From Croceivirga radicis (GTDB lineage: Bacteria; Bacteroidota; Bacteroidia; Flavobacteriales; Flavobacteriaceae), in the NCBI RefSeq assembly GCF_002072105.2, contig NZ_MTBC01000003.1:1-64000 (forward strand): a DNA stretch of 64,000 nt. The letters are read 5' to 3'. The position numbers were made by a program, and so were the translations under genes. Below are positions 18,284-26,724 of this stretch, one piece after another (positions within the stretch are counted from its first letter, which is position 1; each line of letters starts with the position of its first letter). The notes beneath the pieces are model-generated. The model worked only from the letters and a program-made list of their open reading frames with translations, searched no databases and was not told the DNA's origin.

Positions 18284-18850
18284 ATGAGTGCAACTTGGTA
18301 CGAGTGTAAGGTAAAGTATAGAAAACTAGATGAGGCAACTGGAATGCAAAAGGTAAAAACCGAACCCTTTTTGGTAGATGCAATATCTTATACGGAGGCA
18401 GAAAGTAGAATTACCGAAGAAATGCAAGCGTATTTAATGGATAGTGAAGAAATTAAGATCACCAACATTAAAGTGGCCAATTATGCAGAAATACATCCAT
18501 TTGAAAATACGGACAGATGGTTTAAATCTAAGGTTGCCCTAATTGCATATGATGAGGAGAGCGGCAAAGAGCGGAAAACCAACATGTATTTATTGGTTCA
18601 GGCCAACGATGTTAAGGAGGCCTATGATAATACAATTGAGGTAATGAAAGGAACTATGGGTGAGTATACCATACCGGCCGTTTCCGAATCTCCTATCATA
18701 GATGTTTTTCCTTATTTTTCTGGCGATGAGGACGAAATAGAACGACTTGAAAAATTTAACGCAGCTAAAAATTCCGTACCAGAAAAATTAGAAATGGACG
18801 AGGACTTAGAAATGGCCGATGTGCTGGCAACTGTAGATGAAGAAGAATAA
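18284..18850 (+). CDS. DUF4494 domain protein
   Basis: A 188-residue cytoplasmic protein matching the Bacteroidetes family DUF4494, recognisable from the start ATWYECKVKYRKLDEATG and from KVKTEPFLVDAISYTEAE. Two similar halves can be seen: each has a W-[YF]-x-[CS]-K-V strand followed by a region of the form FLVDA.SYTEAE / YLVQANDVKEAY, so it may be a duplicated domain. The C-terminus is acidic. The function is unknown. It is followed by a strong terminator. Confidence 0.8.
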   Translation: MSATWYECKVKYRKLDEATGMQKVKTEPFLVDAISYTEAESRITEEMQAYLMDSEEIKITNIKVANYAEIHPFENTDRWFKSKVALIAYDEESGKERKTNMYLLVQANDVKEAYDNTIEVMKGTMGEYTIPAVSESPIIDVFPYFSGDEDEIERLEKFNAAKNSVPEKLEMDEDLEMADVLATVDEEE

Positions 18851-18868
18851 ATTATTAAAACGATAATT

Positions 18869-18903
18869 AAAAGACCGCTAACCTAAAATTAGCGGTCTTT
18901 TTT
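18869..18903 (+). terminator. Rho-independent terminator after DUF4494 gene
   Basis: A perfect 11-bp stem (18871-18881 with 18889-18899) carries a seven-base loop and is followed by T-rich sequence. It lies about 20 bases after the stop. Confidence 0.85.
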
Positions 18904-18930
18904 ATGCAATAAACTATCTTCGCGCGCATT

Positions 18931-19836
18931 ATGTGGATGTATCTTGGATTATTAGCGGCCTTATTTTTAGGATTACACAACCTTTGTAAGAAACATGCCG
19001 TACGCAATAATGAGACTTACACCGTGCTGTTGGGCACTTTGGTTGCAGGCTTTTTGTTGCTTTTACCATTGTTCATAGGTTCTCTTTGGCAACCAGAATA
19101 CCTGCAACAAATACAGCTTTATGTAACTCCATTATCTATTAAAGAACACGGATACATAATTATAAAAGCAATGATAATGGCTGCTTCTTGGGTTTTGGCC
19201 TACCAAGCGCTTAAGCATTTGCCTATAACCATTGTAACCCCAATACGCTCTGCAGGCCCTTTCTTTACTTTTATTGGCGCGATTTTAATTTATCAAGAAC
19301 GACCAAATTTTTGGCAATGGATTGGGTTCTTTCTAATAATTTTATCTGTTTTTCTGTATTCCCAGATTGGTAAAAAAGAAGGAATAATTTTTAAAAGCAA
19401 TAAATGGATATACGCCATTGTGGCCGCAACTTTTTTAGGAGCAAGTAGCGGATTGTATGATAAATTTTTAATTCAAAGTCTAAATCTTAATCCCCCTACC
19501 CTACAGTTTTGGTTCTGCACGTATACCATGCTCTTTATTGGTGCCATTGTACTTTATAAAAGAAATAAAAGTATTGCCGTTAAGCAAAGTTTTCAGTTTA
19601 GATGGACCATACCTGCGGTTGGCGTATTGTTGCAAATGGCAGACTATTTTTATTTTAAGGCCTTACAAGACCCCGAAGCACTAATTATGTTGTTATCTGC
19701 TATCAAAAGAAGCCAGATATTAATTGCGGTAGTTTTAGGTGGTCTACTCTTTAAGGAAAAGAACAAACGAAAAAAATTGGTACCCCTATTTGGAATTCTC
19801 ATTGGGGTGTTCCTTATACTTTATAGCAACAAATAG
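18931..19836 (+). CDS. EamA-family (DMT) transporter
   Basis: A 301-residue inner-membrane protein with ten hydrophobic segments arranged as two EamA repeats; the second begins near residue 150. Typical features are the SAGPFFTFIGAILIYQERPNFWQWIG end of the first repeat and the matching ILIAVVLGGLLFKEKNKRKK end of the second. The substrate is not predictable. It starts just 28 bases past the upstream terminator, so it has its own promoter. Confidence 0.85.
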   Translation: MWMYLGLLAALFLGLHNLCKKHAVRNNETYTVLLGTLVAGFLLLLPLFIGSLWQPEYLQQIQLYVTPLSIKEHGYIIIKAMIMAASWVLAYQALKHLPITIVTPIRSAGPFFTFIGAILIYQERPNFWQWIGFFLIILSVFLYSQIGKKEGIIFKSNKWIYAIVAATFLGASSGLYDKFLIQSLNLNPPTLQFWFCTYTMLFIGAIVLYKRNKSIAVKQSFQFRWTIPAVGVLLQMADYFYFKALQDPEALIMLLSAIKRSQILIAVVLGGLLFKEKNKRKKLVPLFGILIGVFLILYSNK

Positions 19837-19882
19837 TTTATCTACACTAATCCTAAGAGAATGCTAAACCTTAAATAAAAAT

Positions 19883-19913
19883 GAATGTTCATTCTTTTTT
19901 ATGGCTAAATTTG
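19883..19913 (+). promoter_or_regulatory. Probable TetR operator and -7 box
   Basis: GAATGTTCATTC at 19883-19894 is a palindrome with 5-bp arms, the form of many TetR-family operators. TAAATTTG at 19906-19913 fits the TAnnTTTG -7 box. The palindrome would sit between the -33 and -7 positions of the promoter, and the regulator start follows at 19931, which suggests autorepression. Confidence 0.55.
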
Positions 19914-19930
19914 CTTAGAAAACATTAGGA

Positions 19931-20509
19931 ATGGCACGGTTACAAAAAAGTTTAGAAAAGAAAGATAGACTACTACAAGCTACAATAAGCCTGGTAAACA
20001 ATAATGGATTTCATGCTGCGCCAATGAGTAAAATAGCCAAAATGGCACAGGTATCACCTGCTACCATTTATCTATATTTTGAAAACAAACAGGACTTGGT
20101 AAATCAAGCCTACTTAAATGTAAAAGCAGATTTTACCTCTTATATATTTAAATCGGAAACCGCACACCTACCCCTTAAAACAGCCTTTGAACGTATCTGG
20201 CGCGCTATATTTAATTACAAGCTAGCCAACCGTGCAAACGCTTTATTTTTAGCACAGTGTGACAGCACGCCCATGATAGATAAAACTATTAGAAATCAAG
20301 GAATAAAACATTTAGAACCCTTATTAGAACTTTGGGAAAAGGGAAAAAAAGAAAATCTAATAAAACCATTAAGCAATTACTTGCTCTATGGCTTTACAAT
20401 TAATCCTATTGCCTTTTTAATATTAATGGATGAACGTGGCAGTTACCAAATAAACAATACAATAATAGACCAAGCGTTTGAAACGGCTTGGCAAAGCATA
20501 AAAGTTTAA
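19931..20509 (+). CDS. TetR/AcrR-family repressor
   Basis: A 192-residue regulator. The N-terminal helix-turn-helix (residues about 10-55) is clear: LLQATISLVNNNGFHAAPMSKIAKMA, then SPATIYLYFENKQDLVNQ. The C-terminal ligand domain is variable. The oxidoreductase gene begins 19 bases after its stop, so the two form an operon, and a palindrome just upstream suggests autoregulation. The inducer is probably a small hydrophobic or electrophilic compound handled by the downstream enzyme (inference). Confidence 0.88.
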   Translation: MARLQKSLEKKDRLLQATISLVNNNGFHAAPMSKIAKMAQVSPATIYLYFENKQDLVNQAYLNVKADFTSYIFKSETAHLPLKTAFERIWRAIFNYKLANRANALFLAQCDSTPMIDKTIRNQGIKHLEPLLELWEKGKKENLIKPLSNYLLYGFTINPIAFLILMDERGSYQINNTIIDQAFETAWQSIKV

Positions 20510-20528
20510 CTAAGAGAAATGATTTATT

Positions 20529-21524
20529 ATGATAGATACTATTTTATTTAAAAGTAGACCGGTTGGAGAACCTACTTTAGACAATTTTGAATTTACCCAA
20601 GAAGAAACGGCTGAACTTAAGGATGGACAGCTTAGGGTTAAAGCAGCATATATTTCTGTAGATCCTTATCTAAGAGGTAGAATGAGTGCCGCCAAGTCTT
20701 ATATACCTCCCTTTGAAGTAGGCAAGCCCCTACTATCTGGTATGGTTGCCGAGGTAATAGAATCTAAGAACGAAGGGTTTAAAAAAGGAGAATTTGTTTC
20801 AGGGATGCTTCCATGGAAAACCGAACAAGTAGTAGCTACTGAAGGATTGCAGAAGGTAGACCCAAATTTAGCTCCCTTAAGCGCTTATTTGGGCATAATT
20901 GGAATGACAGGACTAACAGCTTATTTGGGCTTACATGAAATAGGCAAACCAAAAGAAGGTGAAACTCTGGTCGTATCGGGAGCGGCTGGTGCAGTTGGTA
21001 GTGTTGTTGGGCAAATAGGCAAAATATTAGGACTTAGGGTAATTGGTATTGCAGGAAGCGATGAAAAAACAGCAATGCTAAAATCTAAATTTGGGTTTGA
21101 TGCCACTATCAACTACAAGACCACGGAAAATATGCAACAAGCTATAGCGGAAGCCGCTCCTAATGGCGTTGATATCTATTTTGATAACGTTGGAGGTCCA
21201 ATTTCAGATGCGGTACTATTCAATATCAATCGTTTTGCACGTATGATTATCTGCGGTGCAATTTCTGTATATAACAACACAGAAATACCAACCGGTGTGG
21301 CAGTGCAACCCTTTTTAGTAAAGAATAGCGCACTAATGCAAGGATTTATAGTTTCTAATTATGCAGCTAAATTTCCAGAAGTAGCAAAACAGTTGGCAAA
21401 TTGGTTGCAACAAGAGAAATTAACGTATACCGAAACTGTTGTAGAAGGCTTCAAAAATACACCACAAGCGTTTTTGGACATGATGAATGGAAAAAACAAA
21501 GGAAAAATGGTTGTAAAGGTATAG
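20529..21524 (+). CDS. NADP-dependent alkenal/one oxidoreductase (MDR family)
   Basis: A 331-residue medium-chain reductase of the zinc-free leukotriene B4 12-hydroxydehydrogenase/CurA type. It shows the Y-[IV]-S-V-DPYLRGRMS motif near residue 45, the nucleotide-binding loop VVSGAAGAVGSVVGQIGKILG, and the YFDNVGG motif. Relatives reduce alpha,beta-unsaturated ketones or aldehydes with NADPH. No catalytic zinc ligands are present, as expected. Controlled by the TetR gene 19 bases upstream. A perfect bidirectional terminator follows. Confidence 0.88.
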   Translation: MIDTILFKSRPVGEPTLDNFEFTQEETAELKDGQLRVKAAYISVDPYLRGRMSAAKSYIPPFEVGKPLLSGMVAEVIESKNEGFKKGEFVSGMLPWKTEQVVATEGLQKVDPNLAPLSAYLGIIGMTGLTAYLGLHEIGKPKEGETLVVSGAAGAVGSVVGQIGKILGLRVIGIAGSDEKTAMLKSKFGFDATINYKTTENMQQAIAEAAPNGVDIYFDNVGGPISDAVLFNINRFARMIICGAISVYNNTEIPTGVAVQPFLVKNSALMQGFIVSNYAAKFPEVAKQLANWLQQEKLTYTETVVEGFKNTPQAFLDMMNGKNKGKMVVKV

Positions 21525-21545
21525 GAGTTGTTGGTATTCTTAAAA

Positions 21546-21577
21546 TAAAAAAGCCCGCAAACTGCGGGCTTTTTACG
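21546..21577. terminator. Bidirectional terminator between convergent genes
   Basis: AAGCCCGCA (21551-21559) and its perfect complement (21563-21571) enclose a three-base loop. There is a run of A on the left and T on the right, so it serves both the oxidoreductase (+) and the metalloprotease (-). Confidence 0.88.
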
Positions 21578-21590
21578 TATTATAAAAATT

Positions 21591-22631
21591 CTATTTCTTT
21601 TTGGTGCTTACAAAACCAATTGGTTGTAGCAATACTTCTTTTTCTGCAATATTAAGTCCGGCATCACCACCTTCTGCCGTAAGCGTATTTGGGTCTACTC
21701 CTTCGGTACCTTTGGGTAAATCATAAGATTCTCCAACGCTTGCAGCTCCATAACCCAAATCTTTCATAGAGCCTGCTGTTATCCTACTTAAAGGATTTTC
21801 GCCCAAGTTTAAGAAACCTGTCATTAATTCATTATTTAATACAGACTCTCTCCAATGGCCAAATGCAGTCCCAGGACCACCTACATTTTCTATCGGTAAT
21901 TCATTTAAACCACCTTCTGCATTCCAAAATACATTGGCTTTACGTCCTGCAAAGTAAGGTTCTTCTAAAGTACCTTGTAATAATTCTCTATCCCCAGCAT
22001 TCCATAAAGTACCTACGCCCAATACGTGTCCCATCTCATGAACAATTACTTCTTCGAACAAATCTATTTGGTCTAAGAAGCCCAAATCATCCACATCAAA
22101 AAACATAACACCAGATAGCGTTAAAAAGTCGCTAGTACGCACAAATCTAGGACCTGCTTGTCCTAAAATACCTCCAGGGCCATCAATTGGTGCCAACGCC
22201 ACTTCAATGATGATATCATCAACGGTTTCGTTATCCAATACTGGTGGCAAGCCATTAAAAGCAGATGGTAATGTACCTGTAAAAGAAGGTACGTCTTTAA
22301 TAATAATACGTTCCCATCTTGCCGCTGCTGCTTCAAAAACGTCTATTTGACGTTCAGTAGGTGGTACAATATACTTTAAGGTTATATTGAAACGGCCACG
22401 ATCCGGGCCAGGTGCCGTGGTTGTTTTTCCTATTAAATTATCGGTATTGGTTCCTTCTATGTAAATATAATCATCTGGGTTTGGTGCAATGGTTAAACTA
22501 GTTTCCTTGGCCGCTTCTACAAACGTTTCTGGTGTTTCTTCTACTTGCTCTTCCGCGCAAGAACCAAAAAATAAGGTAACAGCCATTGTTCCTATTCCCA
22601 TGTAAGAAAATAGTGTTTTGTTTTTTTTCAT
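21591..22631 (-). CDS. Leishmanolysin-like zinc metalloprotease, lipoprotein
   Basis: A 346-residue exported protease. The N-terminal signal ends in FFGSC, a plausible lipobox (Cys25). The active site is the metzincin motif HEMGHVLGVGTLW. A third zinc ligand follows in FGHWRE and then NNELMTG, which supplies the Met-turn; this spacing is the pattern of peptidase family M8. A stretch of about 40 residues after it (LSRITAGSMKDLGYGA) is also conserved in bacterial relatives. The short C-terminal tail has no sorting domain. The probable role is extracellular protein degradation. Monocistronic; the divergent SDR gene lies 185 bases away. Confidence 0.82.
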   Translation of the reverse strand: MKKNKTLFSYMGIGTMAVTLFFGSCAEEQVEETPETFVEAAKETSLTIAPNPDDYIYIEGTNTDNLIGKTTTAPGPDRGRFNITLKYIVPPTERQIDVFEAAAARWERIIIKDVPSFTGTLPSAFNGLPPVLDNETVDDIIIEVALAPIDGPGGILGQAGPRFVRTSDFLTLSGVMFFDVDDLGFLDQIDLFEEVIVHEMGHVLGVGTLWNAGDRELLQGTLEEPYFAGRKANVFWNAEGGLNELPIENVGGPGTAFGHWRESVLNNELMTGFLNLGENPLSRITAGSMKDLGYGAASVGESYDLPKGTEGVDPNTLTAEGGDAGLNIAEKEVLLQPIGFVSTKKK

Positions 22632-22816
22632 AATTAGTCATTAAAGTTAGTAATGGATTCTAGTGCAGTAGAACCGTTCTCGTTTTGTTAAATATAGTTA
22701 AAATAGTCTAGTTACAACTTCTTGTTAACCATTACCATCATTGCATTGCATCAATTTTAAGTGTATTACCGTCAATACCTTGCAGCCATTGCTACTACAT
22801 TTAAACAAAAAATTAG

Positions 22817-23620
22817 ATGGTTAACGTATTAAAAAATCAAACCGCCTTGATAACGGGTAGCAGTTCTGGGATAGGCAAAGGTATAGCAGTTGCAATGGCC
22901 AAAGCTGGCGCTTCCGTAGTCCTTATTTACCATAATAATAAAGAGGGGGCAGAAGAAACGGCACAACTAATTAATTCGTTAGGTGCAAAGTGTATTGTAT
23001 TACAAGCAGATGTGAGCAAAGAAGCAGCAGTAAAAAAGTTATTTACCACTGCCATTAAAGAGTTTAACACTGTTGATATTGTAGTGCCCAATGCAGGCAT
23101 CCAAAAAGACTACCCATTGCATAAAATGCCATTAGCGGCTTGGCAACAGGTATTGGATATAAACTTGACCGGGCAATTTTTATGTGCCAAAGAAGCCATA
23201 AACCTATTTCTAAAACAGGGTATTAGAAAAGATATATCCAAAGCGGCCGGTAAGTTGATCCACATAAGCTCCGTTCATGATGTAATTCCTTGGTCCGGAC
23301 ATGCCAATTACGCAGCGGCGAAAGGGGGTTTGGATATGCTAATGCGAAGTATTGCTCAAGGATATGCGGCGAATAAAATACGGTGCAATGCCATAGCGCC
23401 CGGGGCAATTAAAACCAAGATTAATGAAGACGCAAGAGATACGAAGGAAGAACGAGAAGCCATGCTAAAATTAATACCGTATGGGCGTATTGGCGAACCG
23501 GTAGATATTGGTAATGTAGCTTGTTGGTTGGCAAGCGACTATTCTGATTACATAAATGGTGAAACAATATATGTAGATGGGGGTATGACAACCTACCCAG
23601 GATTTAAGGGTAATGGTTAA
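22817..23620 (+). CDS. Short-chain dehydrogenase, glucose 1-dehydrogenase-like
   Basis: A 267-residue classical SDR. The cofactor loop is TGSSSGIGKG, the NAG motif is VPNAGIQ, the catalytic Ser is in HISSVHD, and Tyr and Lys in NYAAAKGG. The C-terminal GGMTTYPGF resembles the Bacillus glucose 1-dehydrogenase group. The substrate is probably a sugar or polyol, but this is not decided by the sequence. An insertion of about 10 residues (GIRKDISKAAGK) precedes the catalytic strand. Its stop lies about 100 bases before the YqcI/YcgG gene, which may be separately transcribed. Confidence 0.85.
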   Translation: MVNVLKNQTALITGSSSGIGKGIAVAMAKAGASVVLIYHNNKEGAEETAQLINSLGAKCIVLQADVSKEAAVKKLFTTAIKEFNTVDIVVPNAGIQKDYPLHKMPLAAWQQVLDINLTGQFLCAKEAINLFLKQGIRKDISKAAGKLIHISSVHDVIPWSGHANYAAAKGGLDMLMRSIAQGYAANKIRCNAIAPGAIKTKINEDARDTKEEREAMLKLIPYGRIGEPVDIGNVACWLASDYSDYINGETIYVDGGMTTYPGFKGNG

Positions 23621-23724
23621 AAAACCTTTAAATAACGGTTAACGATAACATTAAACCTATTCGTGTTAATAGCAATTTTTGATCTAGAATATCTTCGAAG
23701 AAACAGACACTTAAAAATAACGCT

Positions 23725-24414
23725 ATGACACTTATTGAAAACGAAATTACGCCTTGTACGAGTTTCTTATCCAGAGAGAAATTTGAGGATAGATTAGAAG
23801 ATTTTTTAGTAAAGGAAGACCATCCTTGTATTATGGCACAGACCGTACATAAACTGGATAAAATGACCTACCACCTTTATGACGATATGCGCAAAAATAG
23901 TACTGCAGGTAAGTTACTTAAGCATTTAGAAGATTATTTGAACAATTATGATTTTAATACGAATAAATTCGAGTCTTTTTTGGCCGTATTCCCTTTAAAT
24001 GGATTTAATAATGAAGAAGAATTTGAAAACGCTTTATGGCAATTGCTACAAAACATTCACTTACAAGACAATGAGCCCTGGGACCCCAGCGTATCCAGTA
24101 ATCCGAACGACCCGAATTTTAGCTTCAGTATCAAAGGAAAAGCATTTTACATTGTAGGCATGCACCCATCTAGTTCTAGAAATGCCAGAAAGAGCCCTTA
24201 TGTAATGCTGGCCTTTAATCTACATTGGCAGTTTGAAGAATTACGTAGGCAAGGTCTATATGACAATGTAAGGGATACCATTAGACAACGAGATTTAGAT
24301 AAAAACGGTAGTATAAATCCAGTATTGAAAGATTTTGGTACGGCCAGTGAGGCCCTACAATATTCTGGTAGAAATAATGGAGCCAATTGGAAATGTCCGT
24401 TTCATAAAATTTAA
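23725..24414 (+). CDS. YqcI/YcgG-family protein, possible haem-dependent N-oxygenase
   Basis: A 229-residue cytoplasmic protein matching the YqcI/YcgG family. Diagnostic stretches are the DHPCIMAQTVHKLD segment, the ALWQLLQNIHLQD segment, the FYIVGMHPSSSRNARKSPYVMLAFN core with FNLHWQFEELR, and the terminal CPFHKI. GntA, an arginine-derivative N-hydroxylase of guanitoxin biosynthesis, belongs to this family and is described as haem-dependent, so an amine or guanidine N-oxygenase is a reasonable guess (inference). The DUF1989 gene starts three bases past its stop, so the two are co-translated or nearly so. Confidence 0.75.
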   Translation: MTLIENEITPCTSFLSREKFEDRLEDFLVKEDHPCIMAQTVHKLDKMTYHLYDDMRKNSTAGKLLKHLEDYLNNYDFNTNKFESFLAVFPLNGFNNEEEFENALWQLLQNIHLQDNEPWDPSVSSNPNDPNFSFSIKGKAFYIVGMHPSSSRNARKSPYVMLAFNLHWQFEELRRQGLYDNVRDTIRQRDLDKNGSINPVLKDFGTASEALQYSGRNNGANWKCPFHKI

Positions 24415-24417
24415 TTG

Positions 24418-25005
24418 ATGAATAGAATAGCACCCAGAACCGGTACTGCCTTTTTATTACATAAAGGGCAGTACTTAACGGTAATAGACATTAATGGCCA
24501 ACAGGTTTCTGATATGGTGGTCTTTAATGCAGAAGATACCGGTGAATATATTTCGTCGGGAAAATCAATAGATTTTGAGGAAACCATTCGATTTACTAAA
24601 GGTAACTTTATATGGAGCAACCGCAGCAATAAGCTTTTAGAAATTGTGAAAGACGATGTTGGCGTACACGATTTTCTACTGGCACCTTGCAGTAAAGAAA
24701 CATTTGAAATAATGTACAAAGACCATGATACACAATTTAGCTGTAGAGATAATTTATATAAAAATTTGAGGCCATTTGGTATTCAAAGCGATGCCATACC
24801 AACCGCTTTTAATGTGTTCATGAATGTTAAAATCAGTAATCACGGGGCCGTTTCTGTGGAAGCCCCTATATCCAATAAAGGAGATAAGATAATTTTTAAA
24901 GCCATGAAAAACCTAATTGTAGCCTTGACCGCATGCAGCGCCAAGGATAGCAATGGCGGTTCTTTTAAGCCTATTGGTTATAAAATTACCACGGACTTGG
25001 ATTAA
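24418..25005 (+). CDS. DUF1989 / urea carboxylase-associated family protein
   Basis: A 195-residue protein of the DUF1989 family, found beside urea- and guanidine-utilising enzymes and in some natural product loci. The conserved pattern is visible: GQYLTVIDINGQQVSDMVVFNA near the start, HDFLLAPCS with a Cys near residue 90, NLxxxL, PTAFNVFM, and the C-terminal ALTACSAKDSNGG with a second Cys. These are candidate metal or substrate ligands. The ATG at 24418 is three bases after the upstream stop; a TTG at 24415 is less likely. The pairing suggests a two-step modification of an amino acid or guanidino compound. Confidence 0.8.
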   Translation: MNRIAPRTGTAFLLHKGQYLTVIDINGQQVSDMVVFNAEDTGEYISSGKSIDFEETIRFTKGNFIWSNRSNKLLEIVKDDVGVHDFLLAPCSKETFEIMYKDHDTQFSCRDNLYKNLRPFGIQSDAIPTAFNVFMNVKISNHGAVSVEAPISNKGDKIIFKAMKNLIVALTACSAKDSNGGSFKPIGYKITTDLD

Positions 25006-25100
25006 TGGATTGAGTTAAGCTATTTTTTAAATGCGTTCATACTTAAATACGGCTAACTCTAAATTTGAGGCATACTAAACCGATTAATTTTTACACAAGA

Positions 25101-25253
25101 ATGTCATTAATAACAATACTCTTAAACATATTTTTACCGCCATTGGCAGTAGGGTTAAAACATGGAATTGGATTAACCCTGCTTATTAGCATCTTGCTAA
25201 CGGCCCTGGCATGGTTGCCTGGTGTAATACACGCCTTTATGGTAAATAAATAG
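25101..25253 (+). CDS. YqaE/Pmp3-family small membrane protein
   Basis: A 50-residue, two-helix membrane peptide of the Pmp3/UPF0057 family. LPPLAVGLKHG and LLISILLTALAWLPGVIHAF are its signature. The family is linked to membrane potential and salt or cold stress. The ATG at 25101 fits the family; an upstream TTG at 25065 would add 12 unlikely residues. A strong terminator follows. Confidence 0.9.
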   Translation: MSLITILLNIFLPPLAVGLKHGIGLTLLISILLTALAWLPGVIHAFMVNK

Positions 25254-25280
25254 GAACACTCACTTAATTACTTATATATC

Positions 25281-25314
25281 CAAAAAAAGGACTCAATTAT
25301 GAGTCCTTTTTTTA
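25281..25314. terminator. Bidirectional terminator after Pmp3 gene
   Basis: GGACTC and GAGTCC are flanked by seven A on the left and seven T on the right, with a six-base loop. It ends the Pmp3 transcript and could stop readthrough from the convergent AraC gene. Confidence 0.85.
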
Positions 25315-25409
25315 TGCCATTTATTCGAATTTGATAATTAGAGAAAAGAAAAAACCGCTTACCTAAAAGATAAACGGTTGACTGGTTTAAGTAATTAAAA
25401 AATAATGTA

Positions 25410-26426
25410 TTAAGTGGTTACCGCCATTTTAATTTTTGATTTATATTCCACAGGAGAACAGTTGTATTTTTCTTTGAATATTTTAGAGAAATAACTTCTA
25501 CTGCTAAAACCAATGGTATAAACAATTTCGGAGATGGTAAAATCTGTTGTTTTTAAAAGCATCTCAGCCTTATTAATTCGTTCGTTTCTTATAAAATCGT
25601 TAACCGTAGTTTTGTGCATCAATCGGAAACCTTCTTGAAGTTTCGCTGGCGAAATACCTACCTTAGAAGCCAAATCCACCACTGTTTTGTTGGTTTCTGG
25701 ATAATTTTGAATAAAATCCGAAACTTCTTTTACCATTTTACGATCTCTACTATTTAAAGAACCAAGCGCTTCGTCTTTTAATAGACTGTCTCTTTGGTGT
25801 TGCTGTATTTCCATGGCCAATATGATATGCACCAAGCCTTCGGTCATTAGCGCCCTAACCATACCATTCATCTTAAGGTTGTTTAGTTGTCTAATACTAT
25901 CCGCAATCTTTAAATTATAAGACCCTACAAAACGATAGTCCTCTTTCTTGTCTTTTATAAAAGTCTCCTTTAATTGATATTTTATGGTTTCAGGATTATC
26001 TGCCTCTTGCATACCATAAACACCAATAATACTTACATTGGTTGGTTCATTTGCTTTAAACTCCAAAACGTTGATAGGAGAAATACTATTTGCCATGATA
26101 GCTGTTTGGAATGGCTCCAAAACAATAGTCTCACTATGCTCACTAAATTTATGGCTTAAACTACCATCTACACAGTAAGCAAAAAAGAGTGAATTTTGGG
26201 TTTCTGTACCCAATAATACTTGAGTATCTTCTTTAAAGGTAACATTGAATTCTAAATAGTTGATTCTTCCCTTTAAAGCTACACCTACTATTTGCCCTTT
26301 TCCAAGCACATTATTAAAGGTAAGTTGCTTTTCCTTAAAATTGGAAACAGCTTCGGCGTTTAATTGTTCCTTAAGTTCTAATAATCCTTTGTTAAGCGTA
26401 TTTGAATGTATTGTGAAGGTATTCAT
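25410..26426 (-). CDS. AraC-family transcriptional regulator
   Basis: A 338-residue regulator. The C-terminal pair of helix-turn-helix motifs spans about residues 240-335: VDLASKVGISPAKLQEGFRLMHK, then ISEIVYTIGFSSRSYFSKIFKEKYNCSP. The N-terminal region of about 220 residues is a variable sensing domain. A weak hairpin and an A-rich stretch (about 25360-25400) follow the gene. A long 298-base gap upstream separates it from the kinase gene of the next operon, read on the same strand. The target is not evident. Confidence 0.85.
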   Translation of the reverse strand: MNTFTIHSNTLNKGLLELKEQLNAEAVSNFKEKQLTFNNVLGKGQIVGVALKGRINYLEFNVTFKEDTQVLLGTETQNSLFFAYCVDGSLSHKFSEHSETIVLEPFQTAIMANSISPINVLEFKANEPTNVSIIGVYGMQEADNPETIKYQLKETFIKDKKEDYRFVGSYNLKIADSIRQLNNLKMNGMVRALMTEGLVHIILAMEIQQHQRDSLLKDEALGSLNSRDRKMVKEVSDFIQNYPETNKTVVDLASKVGISPAKLQEGFRLMHKTTVNDFIRNERINKAEMLLKTTDFTISEIVYTIGFSSRSYFSKIFKEKYNCSPVEYKSKIKMAVTT

Positions 26427-26724
26427 ACTGTTGTTTTTAAAGGTTAATGACTTTTTTCTACTAATTGGTTTTTTACCACGGGAATTGTAGGTTGCGGAAA
26501 GTATTTGGATTTTTCGATAGTCCTCCCTACTCGGGCGAACAATCTTGATGTATTGGAAGGTTGATTTTTCATGACTTTTCTTTTTCTTAAAATTCGATGT
26601 TGTAAAAATCGTTTAAGTAAAAGCAAAAAGCATTACACAATTTTTAGCTTGTGTTATAAGATTTTTAGATTGGTCTTAAAGTATGCTAAAATTATGTTAA
26701 GAAAGAATTCTTGTTAACATTTTA
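26427..26724. other. Intergenic gap of about 300 bases
   Basis: Between the AraC gene and the 3' end of the histidine kinase gene, both on the minus strand. It must hold the AraC promoter, but no clear TAnnTTTG box or hairpin stands out. Confidence 0.4.
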
